DNA of 64,000 bases, from NCBI GenBank assembly GCA_017592665.1, contig JAGFNW010000031.1, positions 33,948-97,947 of the forward strand. Reading direction: 5' to 3'. This document shows positions 25,423 through 33,945 of this stretch, piece after piece; within the stretch, counting starts at the first letter, position 1; the number at the start of each line of letters is the position of its first letter. This DNA comes from Streptosporangiaceae bacterium NEAU-GS5 (GTDB taxonomy: Bacteria; Actinomycetota; Actinomycetes; Streptosporangiales; Streptosporangiaceae). Both the position numbers and the translations under genes were made by a program. Below the pieces are notes generated by a model. That model searched no databases. It worked only from the letters and a program-made list of their open reading frames with translations, and was not told where the DNA came from.

Positions 25423-25580
25423 TCCTCGTCCCTCTGACACATACCAACCGTCCTGCCGCGGCAGGTCCTCTCACACACATATCCAGCGCGTTTGCAAAGC
25501 CATGGGCAGCCCGCACGCCACGCTGAGCCTGCCGGCATGACGCGTCACATCCTCTAGTTCGCACAAGGAGACAACCAACC

Positions 25581-26213
25581 ATGATCCTGCTCCGCGTCGA
25601 CGCCAGCATCCAGGGCCCCCGGTCCGCCAGCAGCGAGCTGGCCGACCTCGTCCTCGCCGAGTGGACGGCCGTCCACCCCGAGCGGTCCGTGCTGCGCCGC
25701 CACCTCGCCGCCGACCCGCTGCCCGCCGACGCCTGGTCTGCCGCGATCGGCGCCAAATTCACCCCCGAGGAGCAGCACACCGACGTACAACGTGAGGCGT
25801 TCGCCCTGGCCGAGGATCTGGCCGCCGAGTTGCGCGACGCCGACGCCGCCGTGCTCGCCTTGCCGCTGTACAACTTCGGCGTCTCCCAGCACGTCAAGAC
25901 GTGGATCGACCTGGCTGTCGCCGGCGGCGGGCCCGACGAGAAGCTGCTCGACGGCAAGCCGGTCGTCCTGCTGACCACCCGAGGCGGCGCCTACCATCCG
26001 GGTACGCCGCGCGAGGGCTGGGACCACAACACCGGCTACCTGCGGCGCATCCTCGCCGACGTCTGGGGCGCCGACCTCACCGTTGTGGAGCGCGAGTTCA
26101 CCCTGGTCGGCGTCAACCCGGCGCTCGATCAGTTCGCCGACCTTGCCGCCGCGATGAAGGCCACTGCCCACGACGCGGCCGCCGCGGCCGGCAAGGCCCT
26201 CGCCACCCGCTGA
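25581..26213 (+). CDS. FMN-dependent NADH-azoreductase family protein
   Basis: A 210-residue flavodoxin-fold enzyme reducing azo dyes and quinones by two-electron transfer. LLRVDASIQGPRSASSELAD holds the FMN-phosphate loop, LPLYNFGVSQHVKTWID the central AzoR signature, and LTTRGGAYHPGTPREGWDH the flavin-ring segment. AAGGAGA lies ten bases before ATG 25581. Last gene downstream of the MarR-divergent promoter and followed by a strong hairpin. Confidence 0.92.
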   Translation: MILLRVDASIQGPRSASSELADLVLAEWTAVHPERSVLRRHLAADPLPADAWSAAIGAKFTPEEQHTDVQREAFALAEDLAAELRDADAAVLALPLYNFGVSQHVKTWIDLAVAGGGPDEKLLDGKPVVLLTTRGGAYHPGTPREGWDHNTGYLRRILADVWGADLTVVEREFTLVGVNPALDQFADLAAAMKATAHDAAAAAGKALATR

Positions 26214-26272
26214 CCCAGCTACCGGTCACGAGTCGTCGACCCGGCCGCCACATCCGCATGGTCGCCAGCGAT

Positions 26273-26299
26273 GTGGTCGAGGGAACCGCCCTCGACCAC
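26273..26299 (+). terminator. hairpin terminator after the azoreductase gene
   Basis: GTGGTCGAGGG (26273-26283), loop AACCG, then the exact complement CCCTCGACCAC (26289-26299); the stem extends outward by four pairs with one G-T. It lies 60 bases after the azoreductase stop. Confidence 0.85.
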
Positions 26300-26686
26300 G
26301 TCGCTTACTCGTATGCCACGATCCCGTGGCCAAGTGCCCGGCCTTAAAGGATGACTGCCACCCGGCGATGGTGAAGGCGATGTCGCGAGCCTGATCAATG
26401 GTCATCCTGAGCTTGAGGTTGCCGTGGCCGACGAGAAGCTATGCGAGCAAAACGCACCCGTTACGGGTACGGCGCTGGTTGATTTCCCCTGCGCAGCCAG
26501 TTCAGCTTCGGTGCCGTTGACTCCAGCATCATCCGCAAAGCGGAGCCAGTCGGCATCCACTCATCGGCAGATCCGGATGGCAAGGGCGCATGCCACATCG
26601 TTGGATTCGTGACCGGCACGACCTCGGAACGGTCGTCGTCGCGATCGGCATTCCGGTACGGGGAATTTGCGGCTGCCGCACTGGTA
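26300..26686. other. gene-free, apparently decayed region
   Basis: About 390 bases with lower GC than the surroundings and several short interrupted frames on both strands (for example QFSFGAVDSSIIRKAEPVG on plus and MTIDQARDIAFTIAGW on minus). None has a start, ribosome site and stop in order. It reads as remnants of former genes. Confidence 0.35.
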
Positions 26687-26802
26687 TTACAGGGCGGTGC
26701 CGGCGTCCGTGATGGCTACCCTTCGTATCTCGTCCGGTGTGACGCCAGTCACGTTCGTCAGCCCTGCCCCGTTTAAGATCGTCCCCTTCAGGGAGGCCCT
26801 GC
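26687..26802 (-). pseudogene. displaced C-terminal tail of the pentapeptide-repeat protein
   Basis: In the frame one base off from the CDS that stops at 26788, the sequence continues RASLKGTILNGAGLTNVTGV and TPDEIRRVAITDAGTAL before TAA at 26687-26689. ASLKG, TILNG and AGLTN keep the five-residue register of the upstream SDLTY CRLAR. A lost base near 26800 explains it. Confidence 0.7.
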
Positions 26803-27510
26803 CAAGCGGCAATAGGTCAGGTCGGAACCCGTCAAATCCGTGCCACTAAGGTCCGCTCCTGTGAGGTCGACCCCATGCAGGTAAGCGTTCGCCAGATTCG
26901 CTCTTGCCCAGTCGGCATTGGAGAGGTCGACGCCGGTGAGGTTCCCATACAGCTCATAGTCGGAGGCGATGCCCCCGAGGACGCGTAGGGCCGCCGCGAG
27001 GTCAGGCCCCGGACGCCATCGGCCGGAGACGCCCAAAGGACCTGTTGATGAGAGGGCGACGGCATGCTTGTCATGTCCCAGGACATAGGCGGTCACGACG
27101 TCCATGACGGTCGAGGCGTCCGCACGAGAGTCCTTGGCGATGCGTCCCAGTGCATATAGGCCACCCACACGCACTTCAGCCGATTTATCCGCACCGATCT
27201 GCTCGACTGCACGGGTATAGCGGTCACTTATCTGCTGTTCCTGAGCGGTCGCCCACGTACGAGCGGTATAGATGACACTGACAGCGGTGACGAGCAGGCC
27301 GACCAGGACGCCGATCGAGGCGAGCCGCTGCCAGGGCCGGTCACGTTCGAGGAAATACAATTCCACTCGTCGGTCAGGCGGGATCTTCGAAAGCTCCTCG
27401 GGGGTGGCCGGACGTAATAATCTCCTGCCTCTGCGACCCGCATTCGATGAGACCACATCGGAGTCGGACTTCGGCACGCCATGCGACTTCGGCTGCTCAG
27501 AATCGCCCAC
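26788..27510 (-). CDS. membrane-anchored pentapeptide-repeat protein, 3' end frameshifted
   Basis: About 240 residues as read. One membrane span (WQRLASIGVLVGLLVTAVSVIYT, trimmed here to its core) follows a PEELSKIPPDRRVELYFLERD segment, then an EQ-rich helix, a GGLYALGRIAKDS HEAT-like piece, and pentapeptide repeats (GVDLSNADWARANLANAYL). The reading frame ends prematurely in AGPP because of a one-base shift at about 26800. The start is uncertain: GTG 27510 begins the conserved-looking part, but a hairpin (27511-27530), not a ribosome site, precedes it. Such proteins are common in actinobacteria; function is not established. Confidence 0.65.
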   Translation of the reverse strand: MGDSEQPKSHGVPKSDSDVVSSNAGRRGRRLLRPATPEELSKIPPDRRVELYFLERDRPWQRLASIGVLVGLLVTAVSVIYTARTWATAQEQQISDRYTRAVEQIGADKSAEVRVGGLYALGRIAKDSRADASTVMDVVTAYVLGHDKHAVALSSTGPLGVSGRWRPGPDLAAALRVLGGIASDYELYGNLTGVDLSNADWARANLANAYLHGVDLTGADLSGTDLTGSDLTYCRLAGPP

Positions 27511-27789
27511 AGACTGGAGGGTAAACCATCCAGTCCAGGTGCGACATGAAAGACCACGATAAGCATCCCGTAATCGGCAGTGGGTGCCTCGACAGCGTGT
27601 CCGTCGCAGCGTTCCTTCAGTGCCGGCAGACTTGGATACGCTTTGGCGTGAGGGGCGACCAAGGCTCTGAAGACCAAACACCCGACCGACTCACCACGCA
27701 TGCGGCTGAATTTCGGTCAACGAAACTGCCTGAGTTCTCCGGCTAGACCCGTGTCATCGCCGGTCGCCTTATGGCGCGTCGAAAGTTCC

Positions 27790-28311
27790 CTACAGTTTCC
27801 CGGTCGACCAATCGGGAAACGGCGTCCGGGTGCCTAGCGCGGGAGCCGCGTGTTGAAGAGCTACGGCAAACTGAGCTGCGAGCTTGGTGAGCATGTCCCA
27901 GAACGCGGACCTCTCCATGAGCTCGCATTCAGGGTGGGGATTCCAGGCGGTGCCCGACCGGCATCTGATCTCGAAGCGGTCGTTTTGGGGCGCGATTTCC
28001 AGCATTCGTTGGATTCCTTGGGCATAGAAATCCAACACCGCGGGCTTGTCCGCCCTAAGCTCGGCGACCATCGCGGGCAGCTGCTCCATCACCGCGGAAA
28101 GATCATAATCCACCGTGACCGGCCATTCGTCCTGCCCGAACCCACTGACAAGGAAGCGGCAGTCTGTTCGCCCCAGTAGCCCACAGGCGTGCATGACGAG
28201 TGACTGGAAGTCGTCGATCTCTTCGGAGGAGTCGACGTTGAATTCTGCGCCGAGATGCTCCGGCGTTAACAGCCGCATGGAAAATCCCATGGCCTCATCC
28301 GACGTGATCAC
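27790..28311 (-). CDS. hypothetical cytosolic protein
   Basis: A 173-residue acidic protein without signal peptide or membrane span. GTG 28311 is the longest start; ATG 28290 (MGFSMRLLTPEHLG) is equally possible and has a GAGG nearby. Central segments (EEIDDFQSLVMHACGLLG, VDYDLSAVMEQLPAMVAEL) predict helices. The small size and isolated position are typical of SMI1-like or immunity-type proteins, but I recognise no family motif. GC is slightly below the neighbours. Confidence 0.6.
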   Translation of the reverse strand: MITSDEAMGFSMRLLTPEHLGAEFNVDSSEEIDDFQSLVMHACGLLGRTDCRFLVSGFGQDEWPVTVDYDLSAVMEQLPAMVAELRADKPAVLDFYAQGIQRMLEIAPQNDRFEIRCRSGTAWNPHPECELMERSAFWDMLTKLAAQFAVALQHAAPALGTRTPFPDWSTGKL

Positions 28312-28485
28312 CTGACCCAGACCGGAGAAGCTTAGTGCCGGTGGTCCGCCACCTCAATCGCGCGTGGCGGGGCGGAGGCGGGTGTGGTCCGCGGCCGGGC
28401 AGGTGACGGGCGGCGAGCGTGCCCTGCGGCAGGGGGCCCCATGCCTGGGCCAGCGGCAGACCACGTGGCTGGGCCTGGGGCGCTG

Positions 28486-29337
28486 TTAGAGCTCGGTCAG
28501 GGAGAGGAGGCGATCGCGAGGTGTGCGCAGCTTCAGTGGGCCGTCGGGGGTGGAAGGGTCGAGTTGCTCGTGGGTGGCGTAGACGCTGTTGCGATGCAGG
28601 CGGCGGATGATCGCGGAGACGAGCGCCGGGCGCGCGCCGCCGCGGGCGCGTTCGTAGCCGAACAGCTGGCCGGTGTGGCTGGGCGCGATGATGTAGCCCG
28701 CGACGCGCAGGGCCTGGGTGGCCTCGCCCAGCAGCGGCCCGTCCTGGACCAGCCGTACGTCGGCCACCTGACCGGCCACCTCACCGGAGGGATCGATGAC
28801 GACGCGGTCCAGCAGGTGGCTCATGCGCAGTTCGTCGGGGATGTCGGCCAGGCGGGTGGGCCCCGCGTGGGTGGGGCGCGCCTTGCCGGGACGCTCGCCG
28901 GGGTGCCCCGCGGGGTGCTCGTCGAAACGCTCGCCGGAGTGCTTGCCGGGACGCTCGCCGGACGATCCGGGGATGGGGCCGATGATGTGGTCGCGGACCC
29001 AGCGCTCCAGGGCGAGCGGTTCAGGGTCTCCGCCGACCGTGATGGCGCTGCCGATGTTGCTGACCAGATGCATCCTGATCCGGTACGGCCCTGGGTCCTC
29101 CTCCGGACGCAGGAGCTCGGTGGCGCCGACCATGAGGCGTCCAAGCCAGCCGCCGATACGCGGCCCGAGGGCGAGCGGACCGGCCAGAATGGACTTCACA
29201 TAAGGGTTGGCGCGGTCGGCCAGCTCGAGGTCGTCGACCTTGCACAGCAGCCGGCCGTCGACCTCCCGCACGACCTGGCGGTCCATGAGGTGCAGGTGCG
29301 CGTGAAGCACCCGCGCGGATTCGGGCAGGGCGCTCAT
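28486..29337 (-). CDS. PRC-barrel-like protein with a repetitive hydrophilic insert
   Basis: A 283-residue cytosolic protein. HLMDRQVVREVDGRLLCKVDDLEL and the later HLLDRVVIDPSGEVAGQVADVRL are two PRC-barrel-like strand sets. Between them, residues 125-160 hold a Gly/Glu/Arg/His insert encoded by direct repeats (20-bp copies at 28882-28901 and 28942-28961). The start overlaps the NRAMP-like stop by four bases, so the two are translationally coupled. PRC-barrel domains often sit beside membrane transporters; here it may be a regulatory partner of the carrier. Confidence 0.72.
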   Translation of the reverse strand: MSALPESARVLHAHLHLMDRQVVREVDGRLLCKVDDLELADRANPYVKSILAGPLALGPRIGGWLGRLMVGATELLRPEEDPGPYRIRMHLVSNIGSAITVGGDPEPLALERWVRDHIIGPIPGSSGERPGKHSGERFDEHPAGHPGERPGKARPTHAGPTRLADIPDELRMSHLLDRVVIDPSGEVAGQVADVRLVQDGPLLGEATQALRVAGYIIAPSHTGQLFGYERARGGARPALVSAIIRRLHRNSVYATHEQLDPSTPDGPLKLRTPRDRLLSLTEL

Positions 29338-30557
29338 TGGCCGGCCTTCGTGGCGAGCATCAGCGGGATCGCGGCGATCGACACCACGATGAGCAGGATC
29401 ATGTAGAACGTCCCCAAGGTGTTGGACATGCGGCCGTTGACCTTGTCCCCCATGTAGTCGGGGTCATTGGCGATCATCAGGACCGGCAGGTACGTCAGAG
29501 GCAGCGCCGCGGCCGAGAACACCAGCGAATACTCCGTCACCATGACCGGATCGATGGTGGTGAGGATCAGCGCGGTCGCCAGGATCATCGACACGAGCAC
29601 GGTCGCGTGGAAGCGCGCCGCTTCGAGCGGCCGCACGAATTTGCCCCACTGCCAGCCGAAATACTGGCTCAGCGAGTATCCGGCCGACAGCGCGGTCTCC
29701 AGCGTCGCCCCGAACGTCGCGGCGAACACCCCGATGATCACGACGATCAGGCCGATCGTGCCGAGGCCGAGCCCGACCGGCAGCACCACCTGGGCCAGGG
29801 ATTCGGGCACGGCCTTAACCGGCAGGAACACGGTCGCCGCGCAGGCCGCGATCGCCAGCGACAGGAACCCGCCGAGCGGGAATCCCACGAACACGTTGGC
29901 CCGCGACGTCGCCAGATCCTTGCGCGTCCAGCGCTCCTCGACCCCGCCCGAGGAGAAGAAGAACACCTCGTACGGGGTCATCGCGGCGCCGAGCAGCGCG
30001 ATCGCGTAGTACAGGTACGTCGGCACGCCCTCGTCGGATGGAGGATGGACGACCTGGTGGGCCAGCTCGCCCCACGACGGGCCGAGCTTCCACAGCGCGA
30101 CCGCGAAAACGATCAGTGCGAGGCCCATCAGCCCGAAGACCCGTTCCATGGACTCGAACTTGACCCGCCACATCACCAGCCACGCCATCAGGGCGACCAG
30201 CGGCACCCACAGCAGGTAGTTGATCCCCGTGACCAGTTCGAAGGCGACCGCGGCGCCGCCGATCTCGGCCGCGAGCGTGAGCAGGTTGACCGCGAACGAC
30301 GCGACCAGGTTCACCAGGCCGGTGCGCGGGCCGAGCCGTTCCCGTACGAGATCGAAGACGGGACGCTGCGAGACGGCGGCGATCCGCCCGGACATCTCGG
30401 CGAACACGCAGATCCCGATGACGCCGACGATCACGACCCAGGCGAGGGACATGCCGAACCGGGACCCGACGACCGCGTTGGCGACGAGGTCGCCGATGTC
30501 GACGAACCCGCCGATCGCGGTGAGAATGCCCAGCGTGACGGCCAGCATCCGCTTCAC
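29334..30557 (-). CDS. NRAMP-family-like metal ion transporter
   Basis: A 407-residue membrane protein with about eleven hydrophobic spans. The order of motifs follows NRAMP carriers, but the two substrate-site motifs are altered: helix 1 reads FVDIGD where classical members have DPxN, and helix 6 reads AMTPYEV where they have MPH. NRAMP-related carriers with other substrates also depart from these motifs, so the ion (Mn, Fe, Mg or other) is open. GTG 30557 overlaps the stop of the upstream lipoprotein gene, and its own stop overlaps the PRC-barrel start. Confidence 0.8.
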   Translation of the reverse strand: MKRMLAVTLGILTAIGGFVDIGDLVANAVVGSRFGMSLAWVVIVGVIGICVFAEMSGRIAAVSQRPVFDLVRERLGPRTGLVNLVASFAVNLLTLAAEIGGAAVAFELVTGINYLLWVPLVALMAWLVMWRVKFESMERVFGLMGLALIVFAVALWKLGPSWGELAHQVVHPPSDEGVPTYLYYAIALLGAAMTPYEVFFFSSGGVEERWTRKDLATSRANVFVGFPLGGFLSLAIAACAATVFLPVKAVPESLAQVVLPVGLGLGTIGLIVVIIGVFAATFGATLETALSAGYSLSQYFGWQWGKFVRPLEAARFHATVLVSMILATALILTTIDPVMVTEYSLVFSAAALPLTYLPVLMIANDPDYMGDKVNGRMSNTLGTFYMILLIVVSIAAIPLMLATKAGQ

Positions 30558-31030
30558 TGGTGGGCCTCCGCGTACGCGCGCAACCGCTTGGCGAGATCCT
30601 CCAGGCCCGCGGCGGCCTTCGCGCGGTCGTCGATCCCGGGTCCGCGCTGGTCGAACAGCAGATCCTGGACCATGTCCTCGGCCTGCCGCGTCATGTCCGT
30701 CAGGTCGCCGGCCGGCTCAACGGGGGGCTGTATGCCACCGAATTGGGCGTTGACGCTGCTCAACGTATCGACAACATCCGTGAGCACGGTCTTGTCGTAG
30801 GCGGCGGTGTGCGGATGGGCGACGACGAGCCGGGCCATCTCCAGGTTCGCGGCCACGGTCTCCGCGGTGGCCCCGGCCTTGAGGTCGTAGTCGTGCTGGT
30901 CCCAAGCGGGACTCACGCATCCGGCCGTCAGCAGCCCCGTCAAAAGCGCCGTCAACAGCGCCCTCAGAAGCGGGCGCGCCGGGAGGCATGCTCTGAGCAG
31001 CACAAGTGCCTCATTGATCACACCGCTCAT
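30554..31030 (-). CDS. putative lipoprotein of the NRAMP-like operon
   Basis: About 158 residues from ATG 31030 (GTG 31042 would add four). A hydrophobic N-terminus ends in the lipobox LTAGC with Cys38, so the protein should be lipid-anchored outside the membrane. The mature part is helical (AWDQHDYDLKAGATAETVAAN, VVDTLSSVNAQFGG, KAAAGLEDLAKRLRAYAEA) with no recognised domain. It overlaps the NRAMP-like start by four bases: first gene of a three-gene coupled operon, candidate extracytoplasmic metal-handling or assembly factor. Confidence 0.75.
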   Translation of the reverse strand: MSGVINEALVLLRACLPARPLLRALLTALLTGLLTAGCVSPAWDQHDYDLKAGATAETVAANLEMARLVVAHPHTAAYDKTVLTDVVDTLSSVNAQFGGIQPPVEPAGDLTDMTRQAEDMVQDLLFDQRGPGIDDRAKAAAGLEDLAKRLRAYAEAHQ

Positions 31031-31070
31031 TGCCCCGGCCACGACCGCGTATGCCTGCCATCAGAGCTGA

Positions 31071-31102
31071 AAACGGGCGGGTCTTCGAAGACCCGCCCGT
31101 TT
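31071..31102 (-). terminator. strong hairpin terminator
   Basis: A 32-base perfect palindrome: AAACGGGCGGGTCT, TCGA centre, AGACCCGCCCGTTT. It sits 15 bases downstream of the secreted peptidase gene (minus strand) and just upstream of the lipoprotein operon. Confidence 0.92.
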
Positions 31103-31116
31103 CCTGGAGTAGTGGG

Positions 31117-32619
31117 CTATCGGGTGCAGGTGAGGTCGGCCGCGGGGAGCGCACCGGTCACCAGGTAGTCGTTGACCGCGCTGTCCACGCAGGTGTTGCC
31201 GTTGAACAGGTAGACGCCGTGGGTGCGTACGCCGTCGAGGGTCACCATGCGGGATTTGGTCAGCGCCCGGTGCATCGCCTGGCCGAGCTCGAGCGTGGCG
31301 TTGACGTCACCGGCCGCCTGGACGACCAGCGCCGGGACCGCGTTGTGCACCAAGCGCGGCGCCGGCGGGGTGACCGGCCAGAAGGCGCACGGTGAGATGG
31401 TCCACGTGACGGGGCCGAACAGCGGGGTGGCCGCGCGGTGCGCCTGCACGTCGCGCCAGTATCGCTCCACGTCTCGGGAGACCGGCGCGTCGGCGCACAT
31501 GATGGCGGTACGCGTGCTGCGCGCGCTGGAGTCCACGCCCGTCAGCAGGCCGGCCAGCGCCGCCTCCAGCGACTCGGTGGGCTCGGCCGGTTCTCCGGCC
31601 GCGGCGTGGGCCAGCACCTGGACGCGCTCGGCCAGGTCGACGTTGCTCGCCTCGCCGTCGTCGCTGATCGGATCGACCAGCAGCGCAGGCACGGTGGTGT
31701 CGTCCACCTCGTACGGCCCCACGTGCAGCGGCTGCTTGGCGGCCGTCTGGTAGATGTGATCCACCGTGGCGAGCACCGCGGACGCGGTGGCACCGAGGTG
31801 ATATCGGGCGTCGCGTGCCGCTGCCCAGCCGGCCCACTCCCCCAGCGCCGCTTCACGCTGCGGAGCATTGTCACCCTTGTTGACGCCGGGCCGGTTGGGG
31901 TCGATGGCGCTGTCGAGCACGATCCGGTCGGCCCGCTCGGGGAACAGCTGGGCGTACAGCGCGCCCAGGTATGAGCCGTACGAGTAGCCGAGATACGACA
32001 GTTTCGGGTCGCCCAGCGCGGCGCGCACCACGTCCATGTCGCGGGCCTGATTCAGGGTCGAGGCGAAGGGCAGGATGGCGGCGGCGTTGCGGGCGCAGTC
32101 GGTGGCCAGTTCGCGGCCGAGTGCCACCATCTGGTCGAAGCTCCCCCGATCGGCGCCGGCCGATCGGGGCAGCCAGCTCCGCGACCATCGGCAGTCCTGC
32201 GGCGTGCTGCGCCCGCTGAACCGGGTGTCGAGCCCGATCAGATCGAACCGGGCGCCGGCGGCACCCATGCCGAACCGCGCGTCCAAAACCCGGGGCAGCA
32301 CAGGGATCGCCGGGCCGCCAAGGTTGAACACCAGTGAGCCGATCCGGTGCGCCGTGTCGGGCGCCACCGAACGCGACAGCGCGACAGTGATGCTGTGCCC
32401 GCCCGGGTTGGCGTAGTCCAGCGGCACCTTGACCTCGGTGCACTGGACTCCCGCCTCATCCAGATCCGGTAAGTCACAGCCGTGCCAGGTGAGGTGCTGA
32501 TGGTAGTACGGGGCGAGCGGACCGGGATCGGTGGTGGTCGCCGAGGCGGTCTGCGCGAAACCGGCGCCGACGCCGAGCCCCATCACGGCTGCGGTGGCGA
32601 CCAAACGGCTGATTCTCAT
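31117..32619 (-). CDS. secreted alpha/beta hydrolase, tripeptidyl aminopeptidase type
   Basis: A 500-residue exported serine hydrolase. ATG 32619 follows GGAAGGAG at seven bases and starts a signal peptide ending ..TASAT. The nucleophile elbow is GYSYGSYLG, the acid lies in QAAGDVNATLE and the His in VRTHGVYL, the order of the Streptomyces SlpD/E and tripeptidyl-aminopeptidase group. The oxyanion motif reads NLGGPAIP instead of the usual NPGGPG. It releases short N-terminal peptides from proteins outside the cell in characterised relatives. Ends before a strong terminator. Confidence 0.87.
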   Translation of the reverse strand: MRISRLVATAAVMGLGVGAGFAQTASATTTDPGPLAPYYHQHLTWHGCDLPDLDEAGVQCTEVKVPLDYANPGGHSITVALSRSVAPDTAHRIGSLVFNLGGPAIPVLPRVLDARFGMGAAGARFDLIGLDTRFSGRSTPQDCRWSRSWLPRSAGADRGSFDQMVALGRELATDCARNAAAILPFASTLNQARDMDVVRAALGDPKLSYLGYSYGSYLGALYAQLFPERADRIVLDSAIDPNRPGVNKGDNAPQREAALGEWAGWAAARDARYHLGATASAVLATVDHIYQTAAKQPLHVGPYEVDDTTVPALLVDPISDDGEASNVDLAERVQVLAHAAAGEPAEPTESLEAALAGLLTGVDSSARSTRTAIMCADAPVSRDVERYWRDVQAHRAATPLFGPVTWTISPCAFWPVTPPAPRLVHNAVPALVVQAAGDVNATLELGQAMHRALTKSRMVTLDGVRTHGVYLFNGNTCVDSAVNDYLVTGALPAADLTCTR

Positions 32620-32858
32620 TGTGCGTCTCCTTCCGTGTGACGCACCCAGAGTGCGGCCGCGCGCCCCGCGGCCACATCGCCGCCAGGTCGACGGCCGGCT
32701 CCTACTTTGGTCGCCGATTTCCATGCCGATCTGCGACGAAGGTCGGAGACGCACACGAGCTAACGATGCGCACACGAAACGCTCACGATGCCCTCCGCAT
32801 TCTGGTGCTGCTCACAACGACGACCACGAGCGGCACCAGCAAAGGAGGAAACGTCGCC

Positions 32859-33341
32859 ATGCGTGTTCACACACTGATCATCACTCTCGCCGTGGCGGCC
32901 GTAGCAGCCGTCGCCATCGCTCTGGCCGGACCAGCTCGGGCCGCCGCGGGATGCATCGTCGAACTCGATTCCATTTACGCCGGCAACGTCGACGAAGGGA
33001 GCGGAGTCGACGAGATCCGCGTCGAGGTGGACGGCCAGTCCTATCCCAGGATCAGCAGAAAATGGACCGAGATGTTCGCGGGCGCCATCGGTTACGCGTC
33101 CCAGTTCGAGGATCCGAGCGTCATCCTCGACGTCGACCACTCCACCGTCACTTTCGGCCTGAGGGAGGTCACGCCACCGGCCGCGAGCTCGGGCGACTCG
33201 CTGGGCGGCGCGACGGTTTCCTACGCCTCCGACTGCGCCGGCCTGCCGCCCGGAGCCAACGTCAAACGCGCCCTGACCGTCTCGGGAATCGGCGAGACCT
33301 CCTACTCCTATCTCGTCCATTTGCAGCTCACCCGTTTCTGA
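32859..33341 (+). CDS. small secreted protein of unknown function
   Basis: A 160-residue protein; AAAGGAGG lies ten bases before ATG 32859. The signal peptide (MRVHTLIITLAVAAVAAVAI) ends in Ala-Arg-Ala. The mature part begins AAGCIVELDSIYAGNVDEGSG, contains a VDEIRVEVDGQSYP strand pair and two cysteines (GCIVEL and SDCAGL). The predicted strands suggest a small beta-barrel or Ig-like fold. No family recognised. Divergent from the tripeptidyl peptidase; both arms of the shared region carry GTGCGTCTCC / GGAGACGCAC (32621 and 32744). Confidence 0.72.
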   Translation: MRVHTLIITLAVAAVAAVAIALAGPARAAAGCIVELDSIYAGNVDEGSGVDEIRVEVDGQSYPRISRKWTEMFAGAIGYASQFEDPSVILDVDHSTVTFGLREVTPPAASSGDSLGGATVSYASDCAGLPPGANVKRALTVSGIGETSYSYLVHLQLTRF

Positions 33342-33420
33342 CCCGCACGAGGCCGCGCAGCCGGGCCAGGGCCGGATATCTCTTTGACGGGCCCGAGCCG
33401 GTGCTGCTGCAATTGGCGAA

Positions 33421-33939
33421 ATGAACGACCGTGCCGAGTCAGGGCTAGCGATTCGCACTGCGATCGCGGCCGATCTGCCAGCGCTGCAGCAGGTTTATCG
33501 CGCGGCATCGTTGTCCAATGCCGGCGACGCGCCGATGCTGCTGGCCCAGCCCGAGTTCCTGGTCTTCGCCGGTGAGGGCATCGCCGCGGGCCGCACCCTC
33601 GTCGCGGTGGCCGGCGTACCGGGCGATGACCGGGTCGTCGGATTCGCCACGGTCACCGAGGGCCTGGACGACGGTCTCGAGCTCGAAGACCTCTTTGTCG
33701 ATCCGGATTGGCGCCGTCGTGGCATCGCCCGCGATCTCGTACGGCACGTCGTCGCCGCCGCTCGCGACAGCGGGCATCGCCTCCTGTGGGTCATCGGCAA
33801 CCGGCATGCGCTGGACTTCTACCTGGCCGTCGGATTCGTCCAGACCGGTGAGGTCTCGACCGCGCTCGGCACCGGCCTTCGCATGTCCCTCGACCTGAGC
33901 CAGGCCCCCGGCGCGCGGTCGAGCGCGCCGTCGAGGTAA
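33421..33939 (+). CDS. GNAT-family N-acetyltransferase
   Basis: A 172-residue protein with the GNAT fold: IRTAIAADLPALQQVY (strand 1, helix 1), LEDLFVDPDWRRRGIARDLV (strand 4 and the R/Q-x-x-G-x-A acetyl-CoA loop) and ALDFYLAVGF (motif B). It acetylates an amine, unknown here. ATG 33421. No operon partner; the convergent antiporter ends at 33946. Confidence 0.9.
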   Translation: MNDRAESGLAIRTAIAADLPALQQVYRAASLSNAGDAPMLLAQPEFLVFAGEGIAAGRTLVAVAGVPGDDRVVGFATVTEGLDDGLELEDLFVDPDWRRRGIARDLVRHVVAAARDSGHRLLWVIGNRHALDFYLAVGFVQTGEVSTALGTGLRMSLDLSQAPGARSSAPSR

Positions 33940-33945
33940 GGGTCT

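Noticed and set aside
32621..32753. GTGCGTCTCC and GGAGACGCAC inverted pair between peptidase and secreted-protein genes as an operator
   Set aside because: The left arm includes the peptidase ribosome site and the arms are more than 110 bases apart; chance or sequence similarity of ribosome sites is as likely.
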